Made by a program: the position numbers and the translations under genes. The notes under the pieces were generated by a model. The model had not been told where the DNA came from. It ran no database searches and was given only the letters and a program-made list of their open reading frames with translations. Shown piece after piece: positions 1 through 7,335 of a stretch of DNA of 7,630 bases. Source of the DNA: Lachnospiraceae bacterium (GTDB lineage Bacteria > Bacillota > Clostridia > Lachnospirales > Lachnospiraceae); NCBI GenBank assembly GCA_015057205.1, contig SVEW01000110.1, positions 1-7,630 of the forward strand, read 5' to 3'. How positions within the stretch are numbered: the first letter of the stretch is position 1; the number at the start of each line of letters is the position of its first letter.

Positions 1-1
1 T

Positions 2-706
2 ATTGTAATTGCCGGATATGGTACCAGTACGATTGGAGCAGTAGCCGATGGTTATAGTGCTCAGAAAGCCGGGTTGCAGGCGGGAGATCGTATCACCAAG
101 TTAAACGGAAAGAATGTCCATCTGTTTAAAGAATTAACGTTTTATATGTTTGTTCATAATGGCGAAAATGTAAAGGTAACCTATGAGCGTGACGGGAAAG
201 AGCATCAGGCACTTTTGAAACCGACGAAAGACGAAAAGAGCGGGCGCTATGTAATTGGTGTAACCAGTTCCCCTTATGAAAAGGGAAATGTACTGGACGT
301 CTTACGATACAGCTTTTATGATGTAAAGTATTATATTGATACAACACTTACCAGCTTGAAGTTACTTGTAACCGGTGGTGTAAGTGTAAATGACTTGTCT
401 GGCCCGGTAGGAATTGTATCTTCGATAGGACAGACTTATCAGGAAAGTCAAAAAAGCGGTGTGCTATACGTATTTTTAAATATGGCGACGATGTGCATTC
501 TTTTATCGGCTAACCTGGGAGTTATGAACCTATTACCGATTCCGGCACTAGACGGCGGAAGACTATTATTTATGATTGTAGAAGCAATACGTGGTAAGCG
601 CATAGATCCGAACAAGGAAGGCATGGTACATTTGGTAGGCCTTGCACTTTTGCTAGGATTGATGGTGCTTGTAATGTTTAATGATATTCGAAAGATATTC
701 TTTTAA
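2..706 (+). CDS. rseP: Site-2 membrane zinc metalloprotease RseP/RasP, C-terminal part (5' end outside window)
   Basis: This frame is open from the left edge and encodes the last 234 residues of an intramembrane protease that cuts membrane-spanning substrates, classically anti-sigma factors after a first site-1 cleavage. Bases 2-270 give a PDZ domain with the typical KAGLQAGDRI signature. Two hydrophobic stretches follow. The first ends in the family's second catalytic motif, NLLPIPALDGG, whose metal-binding Asp codon is at 551-553; the last lies just before the C-terminus (MVHLVGLALLLGLMVLVMF). The HExxH zinc motif belongs to the N-terminal part, outside the window, so catalytic competence cannot be fully checked. 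The TTG at 74 lies inside the PDZ domain and is not a start. The stop is 13 bases before ispG, suggesting cotranscription. The family call is firm; the physiological substrate is unknown. Confidence 0.95.
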   Translation: MVIAGYGTSTIGAVADGYSAQKAGLQAGDRITKLNGKNVHLFKELTFYMFVHNGENVKVTYERDGKEHQALLKPTKDEKSGRYVIGVTSSPYEKGNVLDVLRYSFYDVKYYIDTTLTSLKLLVTGGVSVNDLSGPVGIVSSIGQTYQESQKSGVLYVFLNMATMCILLSANLGVMNLLPIPALDGGRLLFMIVEAIRGKRIDPNKEGMVHLVGLALLLGLMVLVMFNDIRKIFF

Positions 707-719
707 ATAAGGGAGTGCT

Positions 720-1772
720 ATGAGAAGAAAAAGTAGAGAGATTGCAATTGGAAATGTATTCATTGGAGGCAATCATAGTATTAAAATTCAATCCATGTGT
801 AATACCAAAACCCAAGACGTTGCGGCTACAGTTGCACAGATTAAGAAATTAACAGAATGCGGTTGCGAAATCATTCGTTGTGCAGTGCCGAATGAGGCGG
901 CAGCTTTAGCGTTAAAGGAAATTAAAAAGCAGATTTCTATACCGTTAGTGGCGGATATACATTTTGATTATCGTCTGGCTATTCTTGCTATGCAAAACGG
1001 TGCAGATAAGATACGTATTAATCCTGGCAATATCGGTAATCTTGATAAGATACAGGCGGTTGTGGATGAAGCAAAGCTGCGCAATATACCGATTCGCGTC
1101 GGCGTTAATAGTGGTTCTTTGGAAAAAGAATTAGTAGAGAAATATCATGGTGTTACGGCTGAAGGCATAGTAGAGAGTGCACTTGATAAAGTTGCCATTA
1201 TCGAAAAAATGGGATACGAGAATTTGGTAGTTAGCATCAAAACTTCGGATGTTTTAATGTGTGTAAAAGCACATGAATTAATTGCAGACCGTATAGATTA
1301 TCCATTACATGTTGGTATTACGGAAGCCGGTACTGTATGGTCAGGAAACATCAAATCTTCCATTGGGCTTGGATTGATTCTTAATCAGGGAATCGGTGAT
1401 ACTATTCGCGTTTCCTTAACGGGAGACCCGGTTCAGGAAGTATTGTCTGCAAAGCAAATTTTACGTACCTTAGGCTTACGCAAAGGTGGCATAGAAGTAG
1501 TGTCCTGTCCAACCTGTGGTAGAACGCAAATTGATTTGATTCCATTGGCTAATCAGGTTGAAGAACTGGTTTCCCAATATGACCTTGCTATTAAAGTTGC
1601 TGTAATGGGATGTGTAGTGAATGGACCTGGTGAAGCCAAAGAAGCGGATATTGGAATTGCCGGAGGTATTGGTGAGGGCTTGCTGATAAAAAAAGGCAAA
1701 ATAATCCGAAAAATACCGGAGAGTGAGTTGTTGCGTACATTGAAGTACGAACTGGATCATTGGAGTGAGTAA
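720..1772 (+). CDS. ispG: 4-hydroxy-3-methylbut-2-en-1-yl diphosphate synthase IspG (GcpE)
   Basis: This is the penultimate enzyme of the MEP isoprenoid pathway, a cytosolic [4Fe-4S] protein that reductively converts methylerythritol cyclodiphosphate to HMBPP. At 350 residues it has the normal length for the short bacterial form. An N-terminal TIM-barrel region carries QSMCNTKTQDV (24-34), KIRINPGNIG (97-106), RVGVNSGSLE (126-135) and HVGITEAGT (197-205). The C-terminal cluster domain has SCPTCGRT (Cys263, Cys266), then MGCVVNGPGEA with Cys298 and Glu305. These match the three Cys and one Glu cluster ligands of the family, with the same Cys-to-Glu spacing of seven as I recall for the E. coli enzyme. 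The ATG at 720 follows an AAGGGAG ribosome binding site at 708-714. Its stop is three bases before the polC start, so translation of the two is probably coupled. No missing residue or frameshift was seen. Confidence 0.98.
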   Translation: MRRKSREIAIGNVFIGGNHSIKIQSMCNTKTQDVAATVAQIKKLTECGCEIIRCAVPNEAAALALKEIKKQISIPLVADIHFDYRLAILAMQNGADKIRINPGNIGNLDKIQAVVDEAKLRNIPIRVGVNSGSLEKELVEKYHGVTAEGIVESALDKVAIIEKMGYENLVVSIKTSDVLMCVKAHELIADRIDYPLHVGITEAGTVWSGNIKSSIGLGLILNQGIGDTIRVSLTGDPVQEVLSAKQILRTLGLRKGGIEVVSCPTCGRTQIDLIPLANQVEELVSQYDLAIKVAVMGCVVNGPGEAKEADIGIAGGIGEGLLIKKGKIIRKIPESELLRTLKYELDHWSE

Positions 1773-1775
1773 TAT

Positions 1776-4700
1776 ATGGCAAAGAAGTTTTTTGACGTCT
1801 TTGGAGATTTGAAATTAGATGCTGAAATAACGAGTCTTTTGCAGGATGTGGAGATTGATAAGATTTCCACGAATTCTGCAAGAGACTTTTTGCGTATTTA
1901 TTTTTCGAGTCCAAGGCTTATTTTTAAACAAAAAATATATACCATAGAGGAAGAACTGAAGAAGCAGATATTTAAAAACCCGAATTTACAAGTGATAATT
2001 ATAGAAAAATTTCATCTGTCAAAACAGTATAGACCAAGTACGTTATTCAATGACTATAAGGACAGCATGTTACTTGAACTGCATCATAAAAATGCACTTT
2101 TGTATAGTGTTTTGGAAACTGCGAAAATTTCATTTGAGGATGATTCTACCATGCAACTGACGTTGAAAAAAACGTTGGTTTCCGAAGAACTCGAACCGCA
2201 GTTGGTGGAGTATCTAAATAAAGTGTTTTTGGAACGGTGTGGATTGTCAGTTATTATTGATACGGATTATTATGCATCGGATTGGGCACTTCATGAAGAG
2301 GAAAATGAGCGTCAGATTAAACAACGTGTTCAACAGATTGTTGGTAATTCTTCTTTTGCCCATCGAGACGAAGAAGGACAGGATGCTGTTCCTGCAAATG
2401 GCGTAAATAGTTCAACAGCGGGAACGAATCCGTCCGAAGAAAAAACGAAGCCGGTTAATACATCGGATAAACCGGATAAAAGTGAAAAAGGCGGCAGGAA
2501 GGGTGGACCAAGACCGGTTATTATGTCGAATAACCCGGATGTTGTATATGGACGCGATTTTGATAACGAATCAATGGATATAGGAGATATCGAAGGCGAA
2601 ATTGGAGAAGTAACCATTCGCGGATGCATATTAAGTATTGATAGCCGCGAAATTCGAAATGAACGTACGATTTTGATGTTTAATATTACCGATTATACCG
2701 ATACCATATGTTTCAAAATGTTTGCGGCAAATGAACAGGTGAAAGAAATATTGGATGGTGTTACAAAGGGTGGTTTTTTTAAGGTTAAGGGAACGGTCAT
2801 GACAGACCGCTATGACCACGAACTGACACTTCAAAATATATTTGGAATTAAAAAAATACCTGATTTTCGCATTACTCGTATGGATACTGCGGTAAATAAG
2901 CGTGTGGAGTTACATTGTCATACCAAAATGAGCGATATGGATGGCGTTTCAGATGCAAAAGATATTGTAAAGAGAGCAGTATCATGGGGACACAAGGCGA
3001 TAGCTATTACTGATCACGGGAATGTACAGGCATTCCCAGAGGCATTTCATGCTATTCGCGATATGAAAGATGCAGAAACAAGGGTAATATATGGTGTAGA
3101 GGGTTATTTGGTGGATGATACAAAGGGAATGGTTGTAAACAGCCATGGACAGTCCTTGGATGATACCTATGTTGTATTCGACCTAGAGACCACCGGATTG
3201 AGTGCTATTTCCGATACCATTATTGAAATTGGTGCGGTAAAAGTGGAAGCAGGTGTGATTACCGAGCGTTTTTCAACGTTTGTTAATCCGAAAGTACCAA
3301 TTCCATTTCGAATTGAACAATTGACATCCATCAATGATGAAATGGTTATGGATGCACCGGTTATAGAAGATATCTTACCAAAGTTTATGGAATTTTGTAA
3401 GAATGCGATTATGGTAGCCCATAATGCTGAATTTGATATGGGATTTATATCTGCTGAATGTGAAAAACAGGGTATACCGTGTGAGTTCACCGTTGTTGAT
3501 ACGGTGGCTATGGCCAGAACGTTGATTCCTACGATTGCAAAATATAAGCTAGACCAGGTAGCTAAAGCATTAAAAATTGATTTGGGACATCATCATAGAG
3601 CAGTAGATGATGCGGAATGTACTGCCCATATTTTTATAAAGTTATGTGAGCGATTAAAAGATGCGAACTGTTTTAATTTGGATGAGGCTAATCAATTGGC
3701 ACAGGCATCCGATGATACCATTCGAAAATTGCCTCAGTATCATATCATTCTGCTTGCACAAAATGAAGTGGGGCGTGTGAACCTATATCGAATAGTATCC
3801 ATATCCCATTTGAAGTATTTTCACCGATTCCCCAAAATTCCGAAGAGCTTGATTGCTAAGTATCGGGAAGGCATCATTGTAGGTTCGGCCTGTGAGGCGG
3901 GAGAATTATACCAGGCAATTGTTCGTCAAAAATCCTATCAGGAAATTGCTAATATTGTCAATTTTTACGATTATTTGGAGATACAACCCCTCGCCAATAA
4001 CGAATTTATGATTCGCGGTGAGAATCCCAGGTTTGAATCGGTAGAGGATTTGAAAAATATTAATAAGCGAATTGTTAAGTTGGGAGAGTCTTTCCAAAAG
4101 CCAGTGGTTGCGACTTGTGATGTTCATTATCTGGATCCGGAAGATGAGATATACCGACGCATCATTTTGGTGGGAAAAGGATTTGAAGACGAACCGTCAG
4201 CACTTTATTTGCGTACAACAGAAGAGATGTTAAAAGAATTTGAATATCTCGGACGGGATAAAGCAATGGAAGTGGTAGTAGAAAATACAAATAAAATAGC
4301 AGATATGTGCGAGTATATTGAACCGGTGCGACCAGACAAATGTCCGCCTGTTATTCCGGATTCTGATAAGACATTGCGCAGTATATGTTATCGAAAAGCG
4401 ACCTCTATTTATGGCGATCCTTTGCCAAAAGTAGTGGAAGAGCGATTAGAAAGAGAACTTACATCCATTATTGGTAACGGTTTTGCCGTTATGTACATAA
4501 TTGCACAGAAGTTGGTATGGAAGTCTAATGAAGATGGTTATCTAGTTGGTTCCCGTGGTTCGGTTGGTTCATCTTTTGTAGCAACTATGGCCGGAATTAC
4601 GGAGGTTAATCCATTGCCGCCACATTATTATTGCACAGAATGTCACTATAGTGATTTTGAGTCGGAGGAAGTAAAAGCATTGGCCGGACGTTCCGGTTGT

Positions 4701-6227
4701 GATCTTCCTCGTAAAAATTGCCCTAATTGTGGAAAGGAGCTTGTAAGGGAAGGATTTGATATACCATTTGAAACATTCCTTGGATTTAAAGGAAACAAAG
4801 AACCGGATATTGATTTAAACTTTTCCGGAGACTATCAAAGTAAGGCACATAAGTATACAGAGGTAATTTTTGGAGATGGTCAAACATTTCGTGCCGGAAC
4901 CATTGGTACGCTTGCTGAAAAAACTGCATTTGGCTATGTGAAGAAGTATTATGAGGAACGCGGTATCCATAAGCGAACAGCTGAAATTGAACGAATTGTC
5001 CAAGGATGTGTAGGCGTCCGGCGAACTACAGGACAACATCCGGGGGGTATTATAGTGCTTCCTTTGGGTGAAGAAATTTATTCTTTTACACCTGTGCAAC
5101 ATCCGGCCAACGATATGACTACGGATATTATTACAACACATTTTGATTATCATTCCATTGATCATAATCTGTTAAAACTTGATATCCTCGGACACGATGA
5201 TCCTACCATGATTCGAATGTTGGAAGATTTAACGGGATTGGATGCAAAGACCATACCCTTAGACGATGAAAAAGTAATGTCCTTGTTTCAGAATACATCA
5301 GCACTTGGAATTATGCCGGAGGATATTGGCGGATGTCCCATGGGATCATTGGGAATTCCTGAGTTTGGAACCGATTTTGTAATTCAGATGCTTGTAGATA
5401 CAAAGCCACAATCTATTTCCGATTTAATTCGTATTTCCGGATTGTCTCATGGAACGGATGTGTGGCTTGGGAATGCCCAAACGTTGATTGAGGAAGGAAA
5501 AGCGACAATTGCATCGGCAATATGTACGCGAGATGATATCATGACCTATCTTATTAGTATGGGAATTGAAAGTGAACAATCTTTTACCATTATGGAGGCA
5601 GTGCGTAAGGGAAAAGGATTAAAACCTGAATGGGAAGAGATTATGACAGAGCATGGGGTGCCGGATTGGTACATTTGGTCCTGTAAAAAGATTAAATACA
5701 TGTTCCCAAAAGCACACGCTGCGGCATATGTTATGATGGCATGGCGCATTGCTTATTTTAAAGTATATTATCCGCTGGCTTATTATGCGGCATATTTTTC
5801 TATCCGTGCAAGTGCTTTTAATTATGAGTTGATGTGTCAAGGTCCTGAAAAACTTAAATTTTTCATGAAACAAATAGAAGGGCAGGAACAGATTTCCAAA
5901 AAAGATGAAGATGTCCTTAAAGATATGCGAAATGTCATGGAGATGTATGCTCGTGGATTTGAATTTTTGAAAATTGATGTGTACAAAGCCCAGGCTAGGC
6001 GTATATCTATCATTGATGGAAAATTGATGCCGCCACTTTGCTCCATAGATGGAATGGGCGGTAATGCGGCCGACGCAGTGGTAGCGGCTGCAAAACAAGG
6101 CGCATTCTTGTCGAAGGATGACTTTAAATCAAGAACAAAGGTGTCACAGACCTGTATTGATTTGATGTCTGAGCTTGGAATTTTGGATTTACCGGAAAGT
6201 AATCAGCTTTCATTGTTTGATTTTTAA
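1776..6227 (+). CDS. polC: DNA polymerase III PolC-type alpha subunit with built-in proofreading exonuclease
   Basis: PolC is the main replicative polymerase of Firmicutes. The 1483 residues are slightly longer than the roughly 1440 of the B. subtilis protein. In order: an N-terminal domain (1-190), a low-complexity linker (about 195-248), an OB fold (about 272-360), and a PHP domain starting at ELHCHTKMSDMDG (378-390). The PHP domain is split by a DEDDh 3'-5' exonuclease (465-625: Asp469, Glu471, Asp554, His607, Asp612) and resumes to about 800. The polymerase core follows, with a four-Cys zinc site (953, 956, 982, 985) and the catalytic PDIDLNFSG (Asp1011, Asp1013) and LLKLDILGHDD (Asp1136) motifs. 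The tandem HhH/C-terminal region ends in the clamp-binding motif QLSLF (1477-1481). The ATG at 1776 is served by GGAG at 1762-1765 inside the end of ispG, favouring translational coupling. No domain is missing or broken. Confidence 0.98.
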   Translation: MAKKFFDVFGDLKLDAEITSLLQDVEIDKISTNSARDFLRIYFSSPRLIFKQKIYTIEEELKKQIFKNPNLQVIIIEKFHLSKQYRPSTLFNDYKDSMLLELHHKNALLYSVLETAKISFEDDSTMQLTLKKTLVSEELEPQLVEYLNKVFLERCGLSVIIDTDYYASDWALHEEENERQIKQRVQQIVGNSSFAHRDEEGQDAVPANGVNSSTAGTNPSEEKTKPVNTSDKPDKSEKGGRKGGPRPVIMSNNPDVVYGRDFDNESMDIGDIEGEIGEVTIRGCILSIDSREIRNERTILMFNITDYTDTICFKMFAANEQVKEILDGVTKGGFFKVKGTVMTDRYDHELTLQNIFGIKKIPDFRITRMDTAVNKRVELHCHTKMSDMDGVSDAKDIVKRAVSWGHKAIAITDHGNVQAFPEAFHAIRDMKDAETRVIYGVEGYLVDDTKGMVVNSHGQSLDDTYVVFDLETTGLSAISDTIIEIGAVKVEAGVITERFSTFVNPKVPIPFRIEQLTSINDEMVMDAPVIEDILPKFMEFCKNAIMVAHNAEFDMGFISAECEKQGIPCEFTVVDTVAMARTLIPTIAKYKLDQVAKALKIDLGHHHRAVDDAECTAHIFIKLCERLKDANCFNLDEANQLAQASDDTIRKLPQYHIILLAQNEVGRVNLYRIVSISHLKYFHRFPKIPKSLIAKYREGIIVGSACEAGELYQAIVRQKSYQEIANIVNFYDYLEIQPLANNEFMIRGENPRFESVEDLKNINKRIVKLGESFQKPVVATCDVHYLDPEDEIYRRIILVGKGFEDEPSALYLRTTEEMLKEFEYLGRDKAMEVVVENTNKIADMCEYIEPVRPDKCPPVIPDSDKTLRSICYRKATSIYGDPLPKVVEERLERELTSIIGNGFAVMYIIAQKLVWKSNEDGYLVGSRGSVGSSFVATMAGITEVNPLPPHYYCTECHYSDFESEEVKALAGRSGCDLPRKNCPNCGKELVREGFDIPFETFLGFKGNKEPDIDLNFSGDYQSKAHKYTEVIFGDGQTFRAGTIGTLAEKTAFGYVKKYYEERGIHKRTAEIERIVQGCVGVRRTTGQHPGGIIVLPLGEEIYSFTPVQHPANDMTTDIITTHFDYHSIDHNLLKLDILGHDDPTMIRMLEDLTGLDAKTIPLDDEKVMSLFQNTSALGIMPEDIGGCPMGSLGIPEFGTDFVIQMLVDTKPQSISDLIRISGLSHGTDVWLGNAQTLIEEGKATIASAICTRDDIMTYLISMGIESEQSFTIMEAVRKGKGLKPEWEEIMTEHGVPDWYIWSCKKIKYMFPKAHAAAYVMMAWRIAYFKVYYPLAYYAAYFSIRASAFNYELMCQGPEKLKFFMKQIEGQEQISKKDEDVLKDMRNVMEMYARGFEFLKIDVYKAQARRISIIDGKLMPPLCSIDGMGGNAADAVVAAAKQGAFLSKDDFKSRTKVSQTCIDLMSELGILDLPESNQLSLFDF

Positions 6228-6235
6228 AAAATAAC

Positions 6236-6263
6236 CCGGAGGTTATTTGGAAATAACCTCCGG
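6236..6263 (-). terminator. Rho-independent terminator of the minus-strand gene, overlapping its stop codon
   Basis: CCGGAGGTTATTT (6236-6248) and its exact reverse complement (6251-6263) form a 13-bp perfect inverted repeat around two bases; a real loop would open to about six. Read on the minus strand, the stem is followed by GTTATTTTTTAAAAA, a reasonable U-tract, so it should stop the minus-strand transcript. Read on the plus strand it is followed by ATTGAAAACG, a poor U-tract, so it is at best a weak terminator for polC. The taa stop (6245-6243) and the last six sense codons of the minus-strand gene lie inside the hairpin. Confidence 0.85.
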
Positions 6264-7271
6264 ATTGAAAACGCTGACTTTCGGTTTGCCCGTTGTGGGC
6301 ATGTAATAAAAGGTAGATAAATCTTGATATTTTGAAAAATATACATAGGAATTGGTTACGTTAATATTTGCATAATTTCCGCTTATGATTTCTTCAAATT
6401 CTGTGCCATCGGTTTTAATACGACATAATGCAGGATCAGAAGAATTGCGTTGATAATATAGGTAACTGCCTGTTAAATTAAAACAATCAACACGTTCCTT
6501 AACCAGAACAACTTTTTGTTGAGTGGATAAATTCATTTTAGAAAGTGCGTATCCTTCATCCGGGTCCATATAATAGACATAGCCGTCACTTACGATTGGA
6601 TTAAAAAAATTACCGTTTATGAGTGTAATATTGGCTTCGTTTCGGACATCAATGCGGTGAAGGTTATGATCTTCTTTAACACCAGCGTAATATAGACTCG
6701 GACCCTCAGAAGCGACTGCAATAATGGGAGCTTTGGCAACCTGCTTTTTGTCTGATCCATCAAGGCGAACACGATAAAGGGTAGAAGCCTCTTTTTTATC
6801 ATAATGAATATAATAAATATATTCGCCAACCTGCGTGGCATACAGACAGGGATCTCCGTCTAAGTATTTCTTGTTCTTACCATTAGAACGATTAACCCTG
6901 CAAAGGGCGCAGGTTTCGATGTTCAAAAAGGAAAAGGACGATGTATGGTCATCGCTGTTATTACGTGTATAGCTAACATAATGATCGTCTACATTGATAT
7001 ATGCGGTTTTGTCAGCGGATAACTTACGCAGTTCGCCACCGACTCGATTGGTAGAATATAAAGCCAGGTTATCATTTGGGTTGGCGAAATATACAATACC
7101 GTCCCGTTCGCAGAAATAACCACCGTTATAAAGGTTTCCGCCGGAATTTCCGGTGTTGAAGTTGGATGGAAACTTCGTTTGACGATTCAAATGGTAAATA
7201 AGCAGTCCGCTAGCAATGCCTATTATAAGTATGACAGGAATAGCAATGGATAAAATCTTTGTTTTTTTCAT
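6243..7271 (-). CDS. Membrane-anchored DUF5050-like repeat protein, probable extracytoplasmic beta-propeller
   Basis: This 342-residue protein has a short basic start (MKKTK), one hydrophobic segment (about 6-28), no lipobox cysteine, and then a polar region predicted to lie outside the membrane. That part shows seven aromatic strands of the type Y-[VIL]-Y-[YF] near residues 59, 98, 151, 192, 231, 270 and 309, mostly 39-41 apart. Each is followed by a turn-strand unit such as TLYRVRLDGSDKKQV or ALCRIKTDGTEFEEI. This pattern resembles DUF5050 and related YWTD/TolB-like propeller proteins of Clostridia; the family name is from memory and the function is unknown. No catalytic motif was recognised, so a binding or scaffold role is only a guess. 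I chose the ATG at 7271 because AAGGTAGG sits eight bases upstream; a GTG at 7280 would add three residues but overlaps that site. The gene is monocistronic, between its own promoter and terminator. Confidence 0.85.
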   Translation of the reverse strand: MKKTKILSIAIPVILIIGIASGLLIYHLNRQTKFPSNFNTGNSGGNLYNGGYFCERDGIVYFANPNDNLALYSTNRVGGELRKLSADKTAYINVDDHYVSYTRNNSDDHTSSFSFLNIETCALCRVNRSNGKNKKYLDGDPCLYATQVGEYIYYIHYDKKEASTLYRVRLDGSDKKQVAKAPIIAVASEGPSLYYAGVKEDHNLHRIDVRNEANITLINGNFFNPIVSDGYVYYMDPDEGYALSKMNLSTQQKVVLVKERVDCFNLTGSYLYYQRNSSDPALCRIKTDGTEFEEIISGNYANINVTNSYVYFSKYQDLSTFYYMPTTGKPKVSVFNPEVISK

Positions 7272-7279
7272 TATACGCA

Positions 7280-7287
7280 CCTACCTT
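7280..7287 (-). promoter_or_regulatory. Ribosome binding site deciding the ATG start at 7271
   Basis: On the minus strand AAGGTAGG (7287 to 7280) resembles the anti-Shine-Dalgarno complement AAGGAGG with an extra T. It lies eight bases before the ATG at 7271, a normal distance. The in-frame GTG at 7280 overlaps the site and would leave no usable spacing, so the ATG is preferred. Confidence 0.7.
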
Positions 7288-7303
7288 TTTTATACTTACT
7301 TTT

Positions 7304-7332
7304 ATTATAACAAATACAACAAATGAGGTCAA
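7304..7332 (-). promoter_or_regulatory. Sigma-A-type promoter of the DUF5050-like gene
   Basis: Read on the minus strand, TTGACC (7332-7327) and a perfect TATAAT (7309-7304) are separated by 17 bases, an almost consensus housekeeping promoter. Transcription would start near 7297, leaving an untranslated leader of about 25 bases that contains the ribosome binding site. The -35 box overlaps the GAGGT ribosome binding site of the divergent HAD gene. The call rests on match and position only. Confidence 0.75.
7325..7329 (+). promoter_or_regulatory. Ribosome binding site of the HAD hydrolase gene
   Basis: GAGGT lies six bases before the ATG at 7336 and fixes that start. It overlaps the opposite-strand -35 box by three bases (7327-7329). 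Confidence 0.7.
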
Positions 7333-7335
7333 AGA

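Noticed and set aside
74..76. TTG as the start codon of the first gene
   Set aside because: The same frame is open to the left edge and encodes the beginning of the PDZ domain, so the true start lies outside the window.
1591..1914. 107-codon minus-strand frame spanning the ispG-polC junction
   Set aside because: It is antisense to two well-supported coding ends and its composition looks like an out-of-frame translation.
5619..6098. 159-codon open frame on the minus strand inside polC
   Set aside because: It lies wholly antisense to conserved PolC codons, has no recognisable domain and is best explained as a shadow of the polC reading frame. The same holds for shorter minus-strand frames in rseP, ispG and polC.
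7278..7280. GTG start for the DUF5050-like protein
   Set aside because: It overlaps the best ribosome binding site; the ATG three codons downstream has correct spacing and gives a typical MKKTK signal-anchor start.
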